A stretch of DNA of 64,000 bases from Cymbomonas tetramitiformis (GCA_001247695.2 LGRX02015975.1:36164-100163); one strand, 5' to 3'. Counted from the first letter of the stretch, positions 1 through 11,209 are shown. The notes: a model not told the origin generated them from the letters alone. Numbers and translations: made by a program.

Positions 1-3000
1 TGAATAACAGCCAGAATGTGAAAGAGCGGATATCAGGAAACGGATGACGGGATGCGGATGCCCTCACAGAGGACGCAGCGGGGCGGATGACAGAGCATCG
101 GTCACATGAAACTGAGGGAAAGGCACGGATGACAAGGCATTGCCAACAAGATGCAGATTACAGGGATCCACGTCAGCGAGCCTGGGCACCTGTTCGGCCC
201 GGCAGCGAACTTGACGAAGGTGTCGACCCGTTTGCGGCCAGGGGGACTCGAGTCGATCGCGCTCAGCGCATATAGCCCTGTGCGCGCCCCCACCAATCCC
301 CTCTCTCCCCCTGAAATACCACACGCCCTTGCACACAAAAGGTGGCCCAGGACATATCTCAAAAGGGTGCGTGGCGTGTCCTTGACGTGTGACCCCTATT
401 AGGGATCGCCTCTCGAAGTCGATGCTACTGTGATGTGATCGATCACATCCCGGCAACAAGATGTATGCCCCATTGCATGCTAGCTGTCGTGGCGCTATCG
501 CCTTTTTGCATTGGAATATGCAAGTGAACTTTTACATCTATAGCTAATTCGAGCTTGGCCGAAAAACGATCACGGAAATATACATATGATTAAAAATGTA
601 TTTTTCACCCGAAGTCAAAAGGAGGCAGAGAGTGCGCCATGCTACACCATAGCAATGTTGCGGGGGATGGGAGGCAGAGCGTGCGCCATGCTACACCATA
701 GCAATGGTGCGGGGGATGGGAGGCAGAGCGTGCGCCATGCTACACCATAGCAATGATGCGGGGGATGGGAGGCAGAGCGTGCACCATACTGCACCATGGC
801 CACGGTGCGGGGGATAGGCGTTGCGCTCATGGCCAGAATATGGGGCGCCGCAGCGCTGTCCTTAACCATGGCGGCGCGCTGCCTCACCCCGAAGCGGTGC
901 TGCTCGTCGATCACTGTCGCATCCCCCCCCCCTTCCACCCCACATCGCTGCATATTCCACATCTTCCCCAATGCCCTTGTGCCCAGGCTGGAACACCGCT
1001 CGAGGCGGAACTGGCTCGCTAGTTGCGCATTCTCCCTTCCATATAATCACGGCAGACGCGAAGGGGGCTCCATGCACTCGTTGCGCGGCCGCTCACAAGA
1101 TCCTGCGGAGCTTCCGGGGCGAGTAGGGCGCTTGCTGCCCGCTAACTCGGCTCTGCACGTCCATTGGAGCTCGCGTGCGCCCTCCTGGTGGGGGTTTGGG
1201 CGCATTGCGGATGGTGCCCGAACCGGCGAGGCCGAGGCGGTGGAACTGCACAGAGTCTTGCAGCAAGGCGTGGGTACCAATCACCACATGCACGCGCCCC
1301 AGCTCCAGGCCACTCCGGATCTCCTTCCTGCTCGCACACCCCTCCCCGCAACAGTCAATTTGCACCGTTGGGTGCCTTGAGCCCGAGCCGCCGCTCGTGG
1401 CTGAAGTCATGCACGGAGTCCCTCCATCGGCGACTCTGCCACTCCGGGCCTCAAGCCGATCACGCGCAGGCGGGCACAGGGAAACACCACGCCGACTTCC
1501 TCGTTCCAGCGAACGCTGACGCGAATGCTCCCCATGCGACCACACCTTCCCGAGGTCAGCACCACCGAGGGGCGAGGCGCCGGCAGATAGGGCGCGGGAG
1601 CACCTTTTCGACTCCCGCGTAGACCCCGTCAGAATCTCCACTCTCACCTACATCGCGGGAACCCCTCCCCGCGCCCCCCTCCACCCTCCCTCACCTGCCT
1701 GGGCGTGCACAACTGTTTCGGCAGCCTAACGCCACATGGCAAGCCGCCAAGCACAGGCTTCATCAGCGCGCGGGAAATTGCAACCTCCGCCTGCAAAGCA
1801 GTGCGCCCTCTGCCGCGTTCCTAACTCAAGATGGCCTTGCCCATGCCTACAGACAGGAGAATGTAGACAACTCGCATCCCCCAAGCCCTCTATCCACATA
1901 GTCAATATCCACACATCCCTTGGAGGTATATACATTGTGGCCTCCACCTCCCTCCCGTGCTCCCAGGTCCAAGGGTGCCCCCCGCACAAACCGCCCCTCC
2001 CACGCGCCGCTATGCATGTGCACATATCAGGGGACTCCCCACATCAGCGGGCAGTTACCTCCCCGATCCTTGGCTGCTTGCCTCTGCAGCATCCCCCCTG
2101 TAATGTGTGGCCATGTGTTGCCAACACCTATCCGAAGAACCCCCCACCCCCCCCCACCCCCCACTTTCTTCGATGCGCTCAATCCTATCCTGCCACGTCA
2201 TGATGGAGGGGCGATCTACAGCGCCTCGCAAGGAGAGCACACGCGCGGCTCGGCCAGCGCTTCCCCTGCCCGCCCGACCCAGCGCACGGCGCTGCAGCAA
2301 CCATAGAGTGGCGGTGTTTAAGCAGGCGCAAGGGGCAAACCTCTGTGGGCGCGATGACCGCGCCTTGCCAGCCTGATCCGACGGCTGCCAACAAAGCTAG
2401 GAAGGCTACCACCGTCTTGCCGCTGCCTACGTCGCCCTGGAAGGGCCAGCAGATACGGGGGGCAAGAGGTGGGGTCAGTATATGCGCCGAGATTCCAATG
2501 GGACACACTAGCACCTGATATGACCTGCTGCTAGGAGGCCCCCCTGACTCTGAGAGCATGCCAAGGACCCGGCGCAGCGCATGCCCCCGGATGGCGAGGA
2601 CCCGGCGCAGCGCATGCCCCCGGATGGCGAGGACCCGGCGCAGCGCATGCCTCCGGATGCCGAGGACCCGGCGCCGTCGGCCCAGAGCAAGAGCACAGGG
2701 AAGCAAGCAATAAGATGGGTGACCTGGCGCGCGCTGACGGTTCGATGGGTGATCGGACGCGCGCTGACGGTTCGATAGGCGACCCAGCGCGCGCTGACGG
2801 TTCCATGGGTGAACCGATGCGAGCCATTGTCGAAGTCAAGGCGAGATGCAGAATGCTGGGATGGGGGTCTGGGGCGTGCACCTGCATCAGGCGCAACATG
2901 GGCTGCGGCCCCGCCATGTCCGCCAGGATCTCCTTCAGCGCGCGGTCCTGCGCCCCCGTCAAGTCGAACCCCACCTTGCCGCGCACCGAGTCCATCAGCG

Positions 3001-6000
3001 CCGTGCCTGACCTCTCCCCTCCCTCCCCATTCCCCCCACGCCGCCTCCGACTCGTTGAAGCTCCAGGCGGCGGTGTGTGTGGCTCGGCACGCTCGGTGGG
3101 AGGCAACTGGCAGCCACCTTGTTCCCTCACAGAACTCGCAGTCACCGCCTACGTGGCATCTTGTGATCCCGAATCACCCACATTAGCCACGAAGCAGGAC
3201 CTGGTGAACTCAGACCTGCTGACATGATCAGTTGTGCCATGAGGTCCGTGAGGTTATCTTTATGAAATGGTTATGAAATGCCTTCTGTCGCTTGCTTCAG
3301 CCTGTCTATGAGTATCGCTTTTGTGAGTCTCTTGTTTGCAGGTGACTCGAGAATTTCCCTTGCTTTCTCTACCTGTTCAGGCATACGTGGAAGCGTCGTG
3401 AAGAATCCTGATCCAGCACGGCGATGTTATATGCATACTAGGGATATGGGTTCGTGTCCGCCGAAATTTGGATGACAGTGACATGTCCATATTCGGGCGA
3501 TGTTGTATGCATACTTGAGATATGGGTTCGTACACAGATTAATCAATTTTTGCTTAACCCACATCCCTAGTATGCATATAACATCGCCGTGCTGGATCAG
3601 GATTCTTCACGACGCTTCCACGTATGCCTGAACAGGTAGAGAAAGCAAGGAAAATTCTCGAGTCACCTGCCAACAAGAGACTCACAAAAGCGATACTCAT
3701 AGACAGGCTGAAGCAAGCGACAGAAGGCATTTCATAACCATTTCATAAAGATAACCTCACGGACCTCATTGCACAACTGATCATGTCAGCAGGTCTGAGT
3801 TGCGGGGGGGTACACGATGCACGTTTACTCTCAGGCCTAAAAGAATTCAGACGTTAACCCATGGAGTAAGTCTGCCGGCAAACATCATGACGGGGTTTAA
3901 TCCAACACCTGTGACGCATATGCTTTCATGGCCTGCGCACGCAGTAATTCTCCAGGAGCTTGTGCCGATACCGTAACAGACCCAGCTGCAGCCGCGCACC
4001 CAGCGCCCCACCACCCGCCCTTCCCACCATAAATTTGCCCATTCCCCTTGGGTCACACATCTTGCTACCGCCAGGCGATGAGCTGCCAGCGATGAGGGGG
4101 CATAGGAGAGGCTGTTGGCAGGGCAGGCTGGCAGGCAGGGCTCAACAATGAGCTGCCAGCGATGAGGGGGGCATAGAGAGGCTGTTGGCAGGGCAGGCTG
4201 CAGGCAGGGCTCGACGAAAGGACCCTGGTGTCTCCGGACCTGAAGGAAGAGGAGCTCATCGAAGGCCAAGCGCCGCCGCGCGTTCACGATGGTCGCTTCA
4301 CTTGACGGGCAGTGGATATCCCGGAGAGCCACCTGTGTGCAGCGTCCAGCGTCCAAAGCCCTTCATGTGTGATGGCTTGTCACATATGTCACACAAGTCC
4401 CCGTCACGTCCCGCTTCACCTTTATGCACCAGTGCCCATCTCTGCACCTGCCTCATTCGCGACCGCCACGACATCCGTGATGGGGCGGTTTGCTACCCGG
4501 ATTTGCTCTAGGCCATTGCAGCAGTGTAACCAGTGCCGTCCGCCGCCCTAAATTTCGATCCGGCGCTGCCCCACAGCATCTCCGCAGCATCTCCGCAGCA
4601 TCTCAGCCATCAAGAGCAAAGAGGGTCAGGCTGCGGAGCTCGATCGAGATGAGGTGCAACCGATGGCCGAGGTCACAGCACGGTGAGACTGGCGCATCCT
4701 TTGAGCATCAGTTGAGCATGCCTGGAGGGAGGGCAAGGCCAAGGCGCTCGTGGATGCTTGCGGGATGGGGTCCGCGAGTCGATGCACTGTTTGCAGCGCT
4801 GCCGGTATCAGCTTCTCCTGCAAGTCACCGCCTCTCCCGCCCTCCTCAAGGTGCCCGGAGCGCGTTCAGTTTAATGCATATCTATTGGACCAGAGTGGCT
4901 GGATTCGAGCGCTCCCTTCATCGGGCGGCCGATCAGCATTGGGCAGGCCTTTCCACCTGGAAGTCTTCAGCTTTGATCTTCTTCCTCGAGGAGTACCACG
5001 CCTTGACCTGGCAGCGGCACGCCCAGTGCCGCCTCTCAATGTGGCAACAATTGGTGCCTCCTCCTATAGCACAGATCTGGCTCCGACGCCTGCCTTGATG
5101 GTGCTGTCCACAGTGCGGATGCTGCCAACACAAGCTAGCATGCGGCAACTACCGGTGGCCATGCATGTGGCGCTGTCATGCACCATGGGAGCATTATGAC
5201 CTGAGTATCGAGGCAGTCGCCCTCCTCATGCAGTTTAAGGATGTACTGGTACTCCAATTCCCACACAGGGAGTTTGCTGCTCCCCACGTGCCCCCTTCCA
5301 CCCCTCATGACCACTTTAGCGCCACACACCCGCAGGCGTCCTGAATGGCGGTACAAAGGGCGGAAGGAAACCGACCGGGAGCTGACACCCCAACAGTCGC
5401 ATGCTGCGGTAGGCAACCAGCCCCCCCTCCAACGCACCCCAAAAGCAACACACTGAATGGCATGAGACAAACGCCAGCCCACCATCATCCCAGTGGATGT
5501 GAGAAGCAAATCAGGAGCAGGGCGGGGCCGTGACAAGATACCACCAACTCATACATGTTCCCACCCAGATGCAAATCTGCATGGAAAGATGATAGGATGT
5601 GACCGATCATCGCCGAACAATAGTTGGTCCCAGGGTTACGGAGTAAGCGGAGCCTGCTGGCATGCCCCCCAGTGGCTCACGGTCGATGGATGGGACGCCA
5701 AAATCAACAAACACTGAACATTCAGCACAAGGCAGCAGTGCGATGGCGGTGCGGATGCAGAGGGGCTCGGGTGGCTCAGCGAGGCTTAGGGGGTCCCATT
5801 CTTCACTGGTGAGCTCCGGAGAATCCGGATAAGTGTCCCGAAGTGAGTGCTGGATTTTTTGATCCCCGGCGTGGGTACATAGTGCAGTCTTCTGTGGCTA
5901 CGGGGTGCCAAAGGAGTCGCAAGGATAAGCATACACACACTGAACGGCATGAGATCGGCCAGCAAAAGCCAACCCACCATCATCCCAGTGGATGTGAGAA

Positions 6001-9000
6001 GCAAATCAAGAGCAGGGCGGGGCCGTGACAAGATACCACAAACGCATACATATTCCCAACCCAAATGCAAAGCAGCATGGAAAGATGATACGATGTGACC
6101 GATCGTCGCCAAACAACTGTTGGTCTCTGGGTTACGGAGTAAGCGGACCCTGCTGGCATGCCCCCCAGTGGCTCCCGGTCGATGGATGGGACCTGTTGGT
6201 TCATGGTTATGTCATGAATGTAGTCACACCACACAGCATGGACACCCCATGTCAAAAAAAGGGAAACATGCGGGCACCTAAGTGCTCCCCACAAAATTCA
6301 AGGGAAAACACAGAAGGTGTACATCACCACCTTCTGCCTCTCCTCGCAGCACGACAGACGAATCTACCGAGCTATCCAAGAGGCAGTGCCCGCCAGAATG
6401 GCCCCACAGGGATAACCGCCTCCCAAAACCCACTTCCACCCGGCGGCCGTCCCCGTTCACAGCGATGCGCCAGTACTCATATCAAGGTCAAAGAACACAA
6501 GTCCCCCGGCATGTGTAATAACCATGAGCACTGAACACGGAGAGGGAGCAAGCGTCAGACGAATTTAAGACACTCCCCAAAAGCGAGCCGTAGACGAATC
6601 CCCGACGCCCTCAGAGAGGCAGTACCCGTCAGAAGGGTACCATAGGGACAGCCACATCCCATCATCCAAATCATTCCAGTGGCCGTCCCCATGACAACGA
6701 GATGCCAGTACCCCATAAAGTGGGCGTCGATCACCAGTCCCCCGGCAGGTGAAAAAGCCCCAAGGCACTGGACATAAATAGAGCCAGCCGCAGACGAATC
6801 CCCGACGCCCTCAAAGAGGCAGTACCCGCCAGAAGGGTACCACAGGGACAGCCACATCCCATCATCCAAATCATTCCAGTGGCCGTCCCCGTTAACAACG
6901 AGATGCCAGTACCCCATAAAGTGGCTGTCAACCACCAGTCCCCCGGCAGGTGAAAAAGCCCCAAGGCACTGGACATAAATAGAGCCAGCCGCAGACGAAT
7001 CCCCGACGCCCTCAAAGAGGCAGTACCCGTCAGAAGGGTACCACAGGGACAGCCACATCCCATCATCCAAATCATTCCAGTGGCCGTCCCCGTAACAACG
7101 AGATGCCAGCACCCCATAACGTGGCTGTCAATCACCAGTCCCCCGGCAGGTGAAAAAGCCTCAAGGCACTGGACATAAATAGAGCCAGCCGCAGACGAAT
7201 CCCCGACGCCCTCAAAGAGGCAGTACCCGTCAGAAGGGTACCACAGGGACAGCCACATCCCATCATCCAAATCATTCCAGTGGCCGTCCCCGTAAACAAC
7301 GAGATGCCAGCACCCCATAACGTGGCTGTCAATCACCAGTCCCCCGGCAGGTGAAAAAGCCTCAAGGCACTGGACATAAATAGAGCCAGCCGCAGACGAA
7401 TCCCCGACGTCCTCAAAGAGGCAGTACCCGTCAGAAGGGTACCACAGGGACAGCCACAATCCCATCATCCAAAGCACCCAAGTGGCCATTCCCGTTAACA
7501 GCGAGATGCCACAACCCTATGGCGAGACGTATTCCCGGTCAGCTACGATGGCCCGAACTCCCACCCATTCGGACCTGGCACAATGACACCGTCACGTAAG
7601 TCCCCCAGCTTACGCCTGACGCGCGAGATCCAGCAACCTGGACCTCGTCTATCACACAGACCGGGCCTCTCCACCATAAAGCACCGAAAAAAGCCCCACA
7701 AACGCCTGCTGTGGTAACCCTTTTGTGTCATCCTGTGGAAAACACGAGCTATGTTGTAAACAAAGTCTTGCCAAAGGACACATCTCTCAGCGAACCGATG
7801 CAGTTGGCTCGTGACAATCCCATACTTAGCTTTGTCGGCCAAGTACGAGTCATGTGCAGGGTACCTAATGACCTGGATGTCAGCATATTGTGCATCCAGT
7901 CGCTTGTCATATATGGCAGTCATAAGGCCTCTGCGCCTATTTTGCTTGATGAGTATGTCCATGTAAGGGACACGCACACCCGCATGTGCCAAAGAAAGAC
8001 TCAAAATGTGTTTGGGATAAATCCCTGCAGTGCCGGATTCGTTCAGATATAGATAGTCTTCCATATCTGGAATACTACTAATTGAACGCCAACAAGCCAT
8101 CAATGTATCAAGGATAAGCATACACACACATTCTTCACGAGTGAGGTCCGGAGATTCCGGATAAGTGTCCCGAAGTGTGTGCTGAATCCTTTGATCCCCG
8201 GCGTGGGTACACAGTGCAGCCGGTCTTCTGCGGCTACGGGGTGCCAAAGGAGTCGGTACAAGGATAAGCATCCACACACAGGCAAACCAAACCCCGAAGC
8301 AACGGACTGTGGCGCATCCCAATCCCTTGGCATCGCGTGCTCTGCTTTCCACAGCAAGGCGTGTGTCCTCCAAGGGCAACGGCACCCTCCAAGTGCGCCC
8401 TCGTCCGACCATTCATTTAAGCACAGGGTGGGCGGGAAAGGGGGTGCAAACTCAGGGGCGCCAGCATCCGCCAACTTCTTGAGGCAACCGTACACAGTGA
8501 CGTACTGGCCCATGTACTTCGAGGCCTCCTTCCGTGCAGCTCCAATCACGAACTGCGGCCCCGGGCCGACCGCACCGACTGAACTGCAGCCACAGGCCAC
8601 TTCCCCCAGTGTGTTGCACCCCCTCTGAGCGCTCACCACAGAGCCACTTCACGGGCTCAGAATTCCGGAGTACGTGAGCCAATGAGCAGCGCGGCATCTG
8701 GACAGAGATCTAACGTCGCTGCTCCCCTGCGACTCACCGCATACTTCTTGAGCTCCAACTGGGCCTGTTGGCTATGAGGATAGAGTGGACCCTCCGGGCT
8801 GGACGCGCCCACGTCGATTCTCAGCATTGTCAGAGCATTTCCCCTACCGCCGACGCCGTACGCCTTAGACACATACCCCTGTCACAGTGGGATGCCCACC
8901 CCCCCACCCCGCCTTCAGGCGCTTAGTGGGAACGTAAGAAAGCCACAACCACCGCCAAAGGGAGGAGCGAGGAGTGCGGAGTGTGGAGGGCATGTGAGGC

Positions 9001-10325
9001 TCCCAAATGCTTGCCGCGCTTTAGGAGTATAAACGTTTTTGTGTTTCTAATCCAACGCTGCCGGATGTGGATCTCAGCTTGAAGCATAAAAGCCCTCTCA
9101 GGAACGAGCCACACAATTATGAAAACAGCGAGCTCCGCCTAACCACTGCAGCGACACTGAGGATCCGATCACTGTGCGCTGAGACTCACCCCAGCGGCTT
9201 GAGGGAAGGTTTCCTGAGTAGTTTCCAAAAAAACCCTAATTTACATTTCTAAAACCCGAAATGGGCGTTTTAGGGTTTTAGAATTCAATCGGGCGCTTCC
9301 GATCCTGACCCGCCGCTCCTCCTCCGCCTCTCAAGAGGGGGCCAGGGAAGCACCTTGGTGACGAAGTGGGTCCCCGGCTGCAGCTCCACGGATCCCCAGG
9401 GGCTGTACTCCTTATACTCCTTCGGGAAGTTGCCCAGCAACAGCTTCCGGAGTGTGTCCACGCCGTCCTTTTTCAGTGCATTTTTCTGCCCGTGCCAACC
9501 CCTATCCCTGTTAGACTAAGAAAGCCACCACCGTGCACGGACCGCGCACGTCTGGCGCCCCCCCAACACGCCCCAACCTCCTTTCCCGCCTCTGCGGCAC
9601 CCCACGGCTACCGGCAGTGACCGTGAACGCATACCCTGTGCGCCACAACATCGCACTCTGGCAGGTGGCGCCCCTCAAACCCTGCAGGACGCCACCACAG
9701 CATCTACGCTATCAGCAGCCGTCTGCCAACGGTCACGGCGGCCACCCGGAAGCGGAGGTCACGGCGGCCACCCGGAAGCGCAGGTCACGGCGGCCACCCG
9801 GAAGCGCAGGTCACGGCGCCACCCGGAAGCGGAGGTCACGGTCAAGCGAACACCCGCAGGTCACGGCGGCCACCCGGAGCGCAGGTCACGGCGGCCACCC
9901 GGAAGCGGAGGTCACGGCGGGCCACCCGGAAGCGGAGGTCACGGCGGCCACCCGGCGCAGGTCACGGCCACCCGGACGCGGAGGTCACGGCGGCCACCCG
10001 GAAGCGCAGGTCACGGCGTCACGGACCCGGAGCGCAGGTCACGGCGCAGGTCACGGCGGACCCGGAGCGCAGGTCACGCGGCCACCCGGAAGCGCAGGTC
10101 ACGGCGGCCACCCGGAAGCGCAGGTCACGGCGGCCACCCGAAGGTCATTGCGCCACCCTCCCCCTGGCTTCGCCTTGTCCTTCCCTGCGCACCTTTTGCG
10201 ATGTAAGCCCCGGGATATCCTCCACTGGTAGGTCATACACGCCTTGTGTGTCATTGATCCCCTCGCCTGCCACTAGCTCCAGGTGTGCGCCAGATGGCAG
10301 AGGGTCCAAGGGCCCGGCGGCCCCC
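1..10325 (-). CDS. recG-like: RecG-type ATP-dependent DNA helicase, multi-exon, 3' end off window
   Basis: RecG is an SF2 helicase that reverses stalled forks and migrates branched DNA; plant and algal forms act in plastids and mitochondria. Exons read on the minus strand are 10,325-10,193; 9,485-9,354; 8,878-8,738; about 8,590-8,450; 4,817-4,722; 4,332-4,240; 3,006-2,882; 2,436-2,341; 1,647-1,604; 1,327-1,224; 913-785 and 277-190. They carry, in order, the wedge/OB part, a LTGAQ-type motif, GDVGSGKT (Walker A), [17 protein letters not shown] (motif II), SATPIPRT and PPGRK. Where two neighbouring exons are both found, their phases agree (1,604 ends phase 2 and 1,327 supplies one base; 1,224 ends phase 1 and 913 supplies two). 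Some exons are missing from this list, including one between 4,240 and 3,006 and one between 2,341 and 1,647. The start is not identified, and the helicase C-terminus lies beyond position 1. Introns are large and rich in repeats. Confidence 0.88.
190..3006 (-). CDS. RecG helicase-core exons
   Basis: This part holds the motor domain of the RecG-like gene. Exon 3,006-2,882 encodes [13 protein letters not shown] and ends at LMQ. Exon 2,436-2,341 starts directly with GDVGSGKT and ends with APTE. Exon 1,647-1,604 encodes [10 protein letters not shown]. Exon 1,327-1,224 encodes [15 protein letters not shown]. Exon 913-785 encodes [15 protein letters not shown] and MSATPIPRT. Exon 277-190 encodes [16 protein letters not shown]. 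Every listed exon has AG before it and GT after it on the minus strand. The motif order and spacing match bacterial and plant RecG. The family motif is normally DELPPGRK, so DSSPPGRK is slightly divergent. Whether the gene is functional cannot be judged without the missing exons. Confidence 0.88.
622..820. repeat. 49-bp tandem repeat, about 4 copies
   Basis: The word GAGGCAGAGCGTGCGCCATG recurs at about 622, 671, 720 and 769, a period of 49 bp. The array lies in the recG-like intron between the exon ending at 785 and the exon starting at 277, and its right edge touches the 3' end of the 913-785 exon. Confidence 0.85.
2566..2672. repeat. 33-bp tandem repeat, 3 copies (intronic)
   Basis: Three nearly identical 33-bp units based on GACCCGGCGCAGCGCATGCC. 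They lie in the intron between the recG-like exons at 3,006-2,882 and 2,436-2,341. The period is a multiple of three, so it produces spurious open frames. Confidence 0.85.
2712..2815. repeat. 30-bp tandem repeat, about 3 copies (intronic)
   Basis: Units share the core GCGCGCGCTGACGGTTC at 30-bp spacing, directly beside the 33-bp array in the same recG-like intron. Confidence 0.8.
3207..3801. mobile_element. Foldback (long terminal inverted repeat) element, non-autonomous
   Basis: The left arm at 3,207-3,452 and the right arm at 3,556-3,801 are 246 bp each and reverse complements of one another, with about four mismatches seen by eye (roughly 98% identity). The outer ends read AACTCAGACCTGCTGACATG and its complement. 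The spacer of about 103 bp contains a direct, diverged copy of the inner arm end (GCGATGTTGTATGCATACTT near 3,498). No ORF and no obvious target-site duplication were found. It lies in the recG-like intron between the exon at 4,332-4,240 and the exon at 3,006-2,882. It could be a foldback transposon or a large MITE. Confidence 0.85.
4078..4216. repeat. About 70-bp tandem duplication
   Basis: Two adjacent units, 4,078-4,147 and 4,148-4,216, both beginning ATGAGCTGCCAGCGATGAGG and differing by a few indels. They lie just downstream of the recG-like exon at 4,332-4,240, in the intron. Confidence 0.85.
4240..10325 (-). CDS. RecG wedge-domain exons
   Basis: This is the N-terminal half of the RecG-like gene. 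Exon 10,325-10,193 ends in DIPGLTSQK. Exon 9,485-9,354 follows in phase 0 and encodes [18 protein letters not shown], the helix-hairpin-helix-like opening of RecG. Exon 8,878-8,738 encodes [20 protein letters not shown], fitting the OB fold. A less certain exon near 8,590-8,450 contains [15 protein letters not shown]. Exon 4,817-4,722 encodes [18 protein letters not shown] and appears to use a GC donor. Exon 4,332-4,240 encodes ALRDIHCP and [14 protein letters not shown], a hallmark of the RecG wedge. About 3.6 kb of inserted repetitive DNA separates 8.45 kb from 4.82 kb. A further possible exon ends near 5,198. Confidence 0.78.
5465..6192. repeat. About 230-bp direct repeat pair
   Basis: The segment at about 5,465-5,698 is repeated at about 5,960-6,192 in the same orientation. 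Both include CATCCCAGTGGATGTGAGAA and GGTTACGGAGTAAGCGGA. The pair lies in a recG-like intron and appears to belong to the same inserted retroelement complex as the sequences up to 8.3 kb. Confidence 0.8.
5790..5935. repeat. Repeat R, copy 1
   Basis: This segment of about 145 bp, with CCGGATAAGTGTCCCGAAGTG and CCCCGGCGTGGGTACA, recurs at about 8,110-8,280. The two copies flank the 67-residue repeat array and the reverse-transcriptase fragment, so they may be terminal or untranslated sequences of that element. Confidence 0.75.
6357..7520 (-). repeat. 200/201-bp tandem array encoding a 67-residue repeat
   Basis: Unit starts fall at about 6,591, 6,791, 6,992, 7,192 and 7,393, so units are 200 or 201 bp. 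A more diverged unit precedes them (from about 6,357) and a partial unit ends near 7,520. On the minus strand a 201-bp unit codes for 67 residues containing [40 protein letters not shown] and [11 protein letters not shown]. The 200-bp units lose one base, so the array is not open in a single frame throughout. Identity among the central units is very high. The protein family was not recognised. The array lies between a retroelement fragment and its flanking repeats, inside a recG-like intron. Confidence 0.75.
7543..8110 (-). pseudogene. Retroelement reverse-transcriptase C-terminal fragment
   Basis: On the minus strand the frame contains [57 protein letters not shown] and KGYHSRRLW. This pattern (a FLD-like strand, a YDKR/FP motif, SQL-RF-RC and a GY--L end) is the region after the RT palm in a family of eukaryotic retroelement proteins common in invertebrate and protist genomes. 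The catalytic YxDD part is missing, and similarity stops at about 8,110 where repeat R begins, so the copy is 5'-truncated. It lies in an intron of the recG-like gene on the same strand. The exact retroelement class is uncertain. Confidence 0.6.
8110..8280. repeat. Repeat R, copy 2
   Basis: This is the second copy of the segment at 5,790-5,935, sharing AAGGATAAGCATACACACAC, CCGGATAAGTGTCCCGAAGTG and CTACGGGGTGCCAAAGGAGTC. It abuts the truncated end of the reverse-transcriptase fragment. Confidence 0.75.
9228..9285. repeat. Short telomere-like words
   Basis: AAACCCTAA and TTTTAGGGTTTTAG occur within about 60 bp. They are isolated words, not an array, and lie in a recG-like intron just before the exon at 9,485-9,354. 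Confidence 0.4.
9735..10145. repeat. 26-bp minisatellite (intronic)
   Basis: About 15 or more degenerate copies of GTCACGGCGGCCACCCGGAA plus GCGCAG/GCGGAG, with a modal period of 26 bp and several truncated units. The array fills much of the recG-like intron between the exons at 10,325-10,193 and 9,485-9,354. The open frame through it is a by-product of the repeat. Confidence 0.9.
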
Positions 10326-10329
10326 CTGA

Positions 10330-10800
10330 GGCCATTTAACAGGAAGAAACGTAAGCATGTCCCAAAATGAGGGGAGGAGGGGTTTGGCGCGATTGGCGAC
10401 CAAGGTCAGCTCAGCGCTCTGAGCTTACTTGTGGGCGTCGAGAAACACGAGTTGCCTACAGACCCCCTGGCAACCAACAGAGAGGTTAATGGCGAATCGT
10501 GAGCAGGCCAGGCAGAGGAGTGGCGGAGGGGGAGCAGGGGCCCAGTTGGCATGATCAAAGAGCATTTCATCATTGCGGTTCACCGTCAAGAGCGAGCACA
10601 GCACGCAGTGGCGGGAGGTGCAGCCCAACCGAGTGGTGTTGCTGTCTGCCGCCTCCCAGGCAGCAATTGGGTCCGGAGCCGCCCAGATGAAAGGGGCAGG
10701 GGTGCGAGGAGTGGGCTTGGCGGAGGCTGCATCGTCCTCTTGCAAGCTCTGATCCCAAAAGCCACCCGCCCAGCATCCAGGTCTCATCTCCCGTGTCCTG
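10330..10800 (-). other. Possible 5' exon region of the recG-like gene
   Basis: On the minus strand an open stretch ends near 10,432 at a strong GTAAGC donor (residues QLVFLDAH just before it). That would allow it to splice to the exon starting at 10,325. No targeting peptide or clear start could be fixed, so the 5' end of the gene is left open. Confidence 0.35.
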
Positions 10801-10894
10801 ACCAGAACCCTCTACTGCAATGCCATGCCCCATGCTCAGTCATTATAGCTAAACCTCTCTGGGACCCTCCATCATGTATGCAGCTCGATCATTA

Positions 10895-10985
10895 TAGCCG
10901 AATGCCCATGGCGCGTCAAGACACACGACGCGTTGATACCCATGATGCGGTGACATTCATGGCGCATTGAAGTCCATGCCGTACT
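10895..10985. repeat. Diverged copies of the 51-bp repeat
   Basis: About 1.5 units of the CATGACGC/CCATGCCG motif family that forms the main array at 11,651-11,876. The intervening 10,990-11,500 is AT-rich, and no gene was seen in it. Confidence 0.6.
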
Positions 10986-11209
10986 TCGTTTTGTCTCCAT
11001 ATACTATTTATTTTATTCTCAGACTCATCAATATATAAACTCTACAGCAGCATTAATCTCTACGGTATACATCGCACTGAAAGAAATAAACAGTACAGAC
11101 TACCCTAGGATTACAGTATGACCGTGAATCCTTATTTAGTTAGTTGAACGACATCCTATTATTAGAAATATTAATATGGGGTGCTGGAGTACTTTTTTTT
11201 TAGAAGGTG

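Noticed and set aside
5135..5536. Possible further RecG exon ending near 5,198
   Set aside because: A GT donor and protein-like end ([13 protein letters not shown]) exist, but no RecG motif and no phase partner could be established.
9533..10231. 232-codon plus-strand ORF
   Set aside because: It is made by the 26-bp minisatellite inside a RecG-like intron and overlaps a conserved minus-strand exon.
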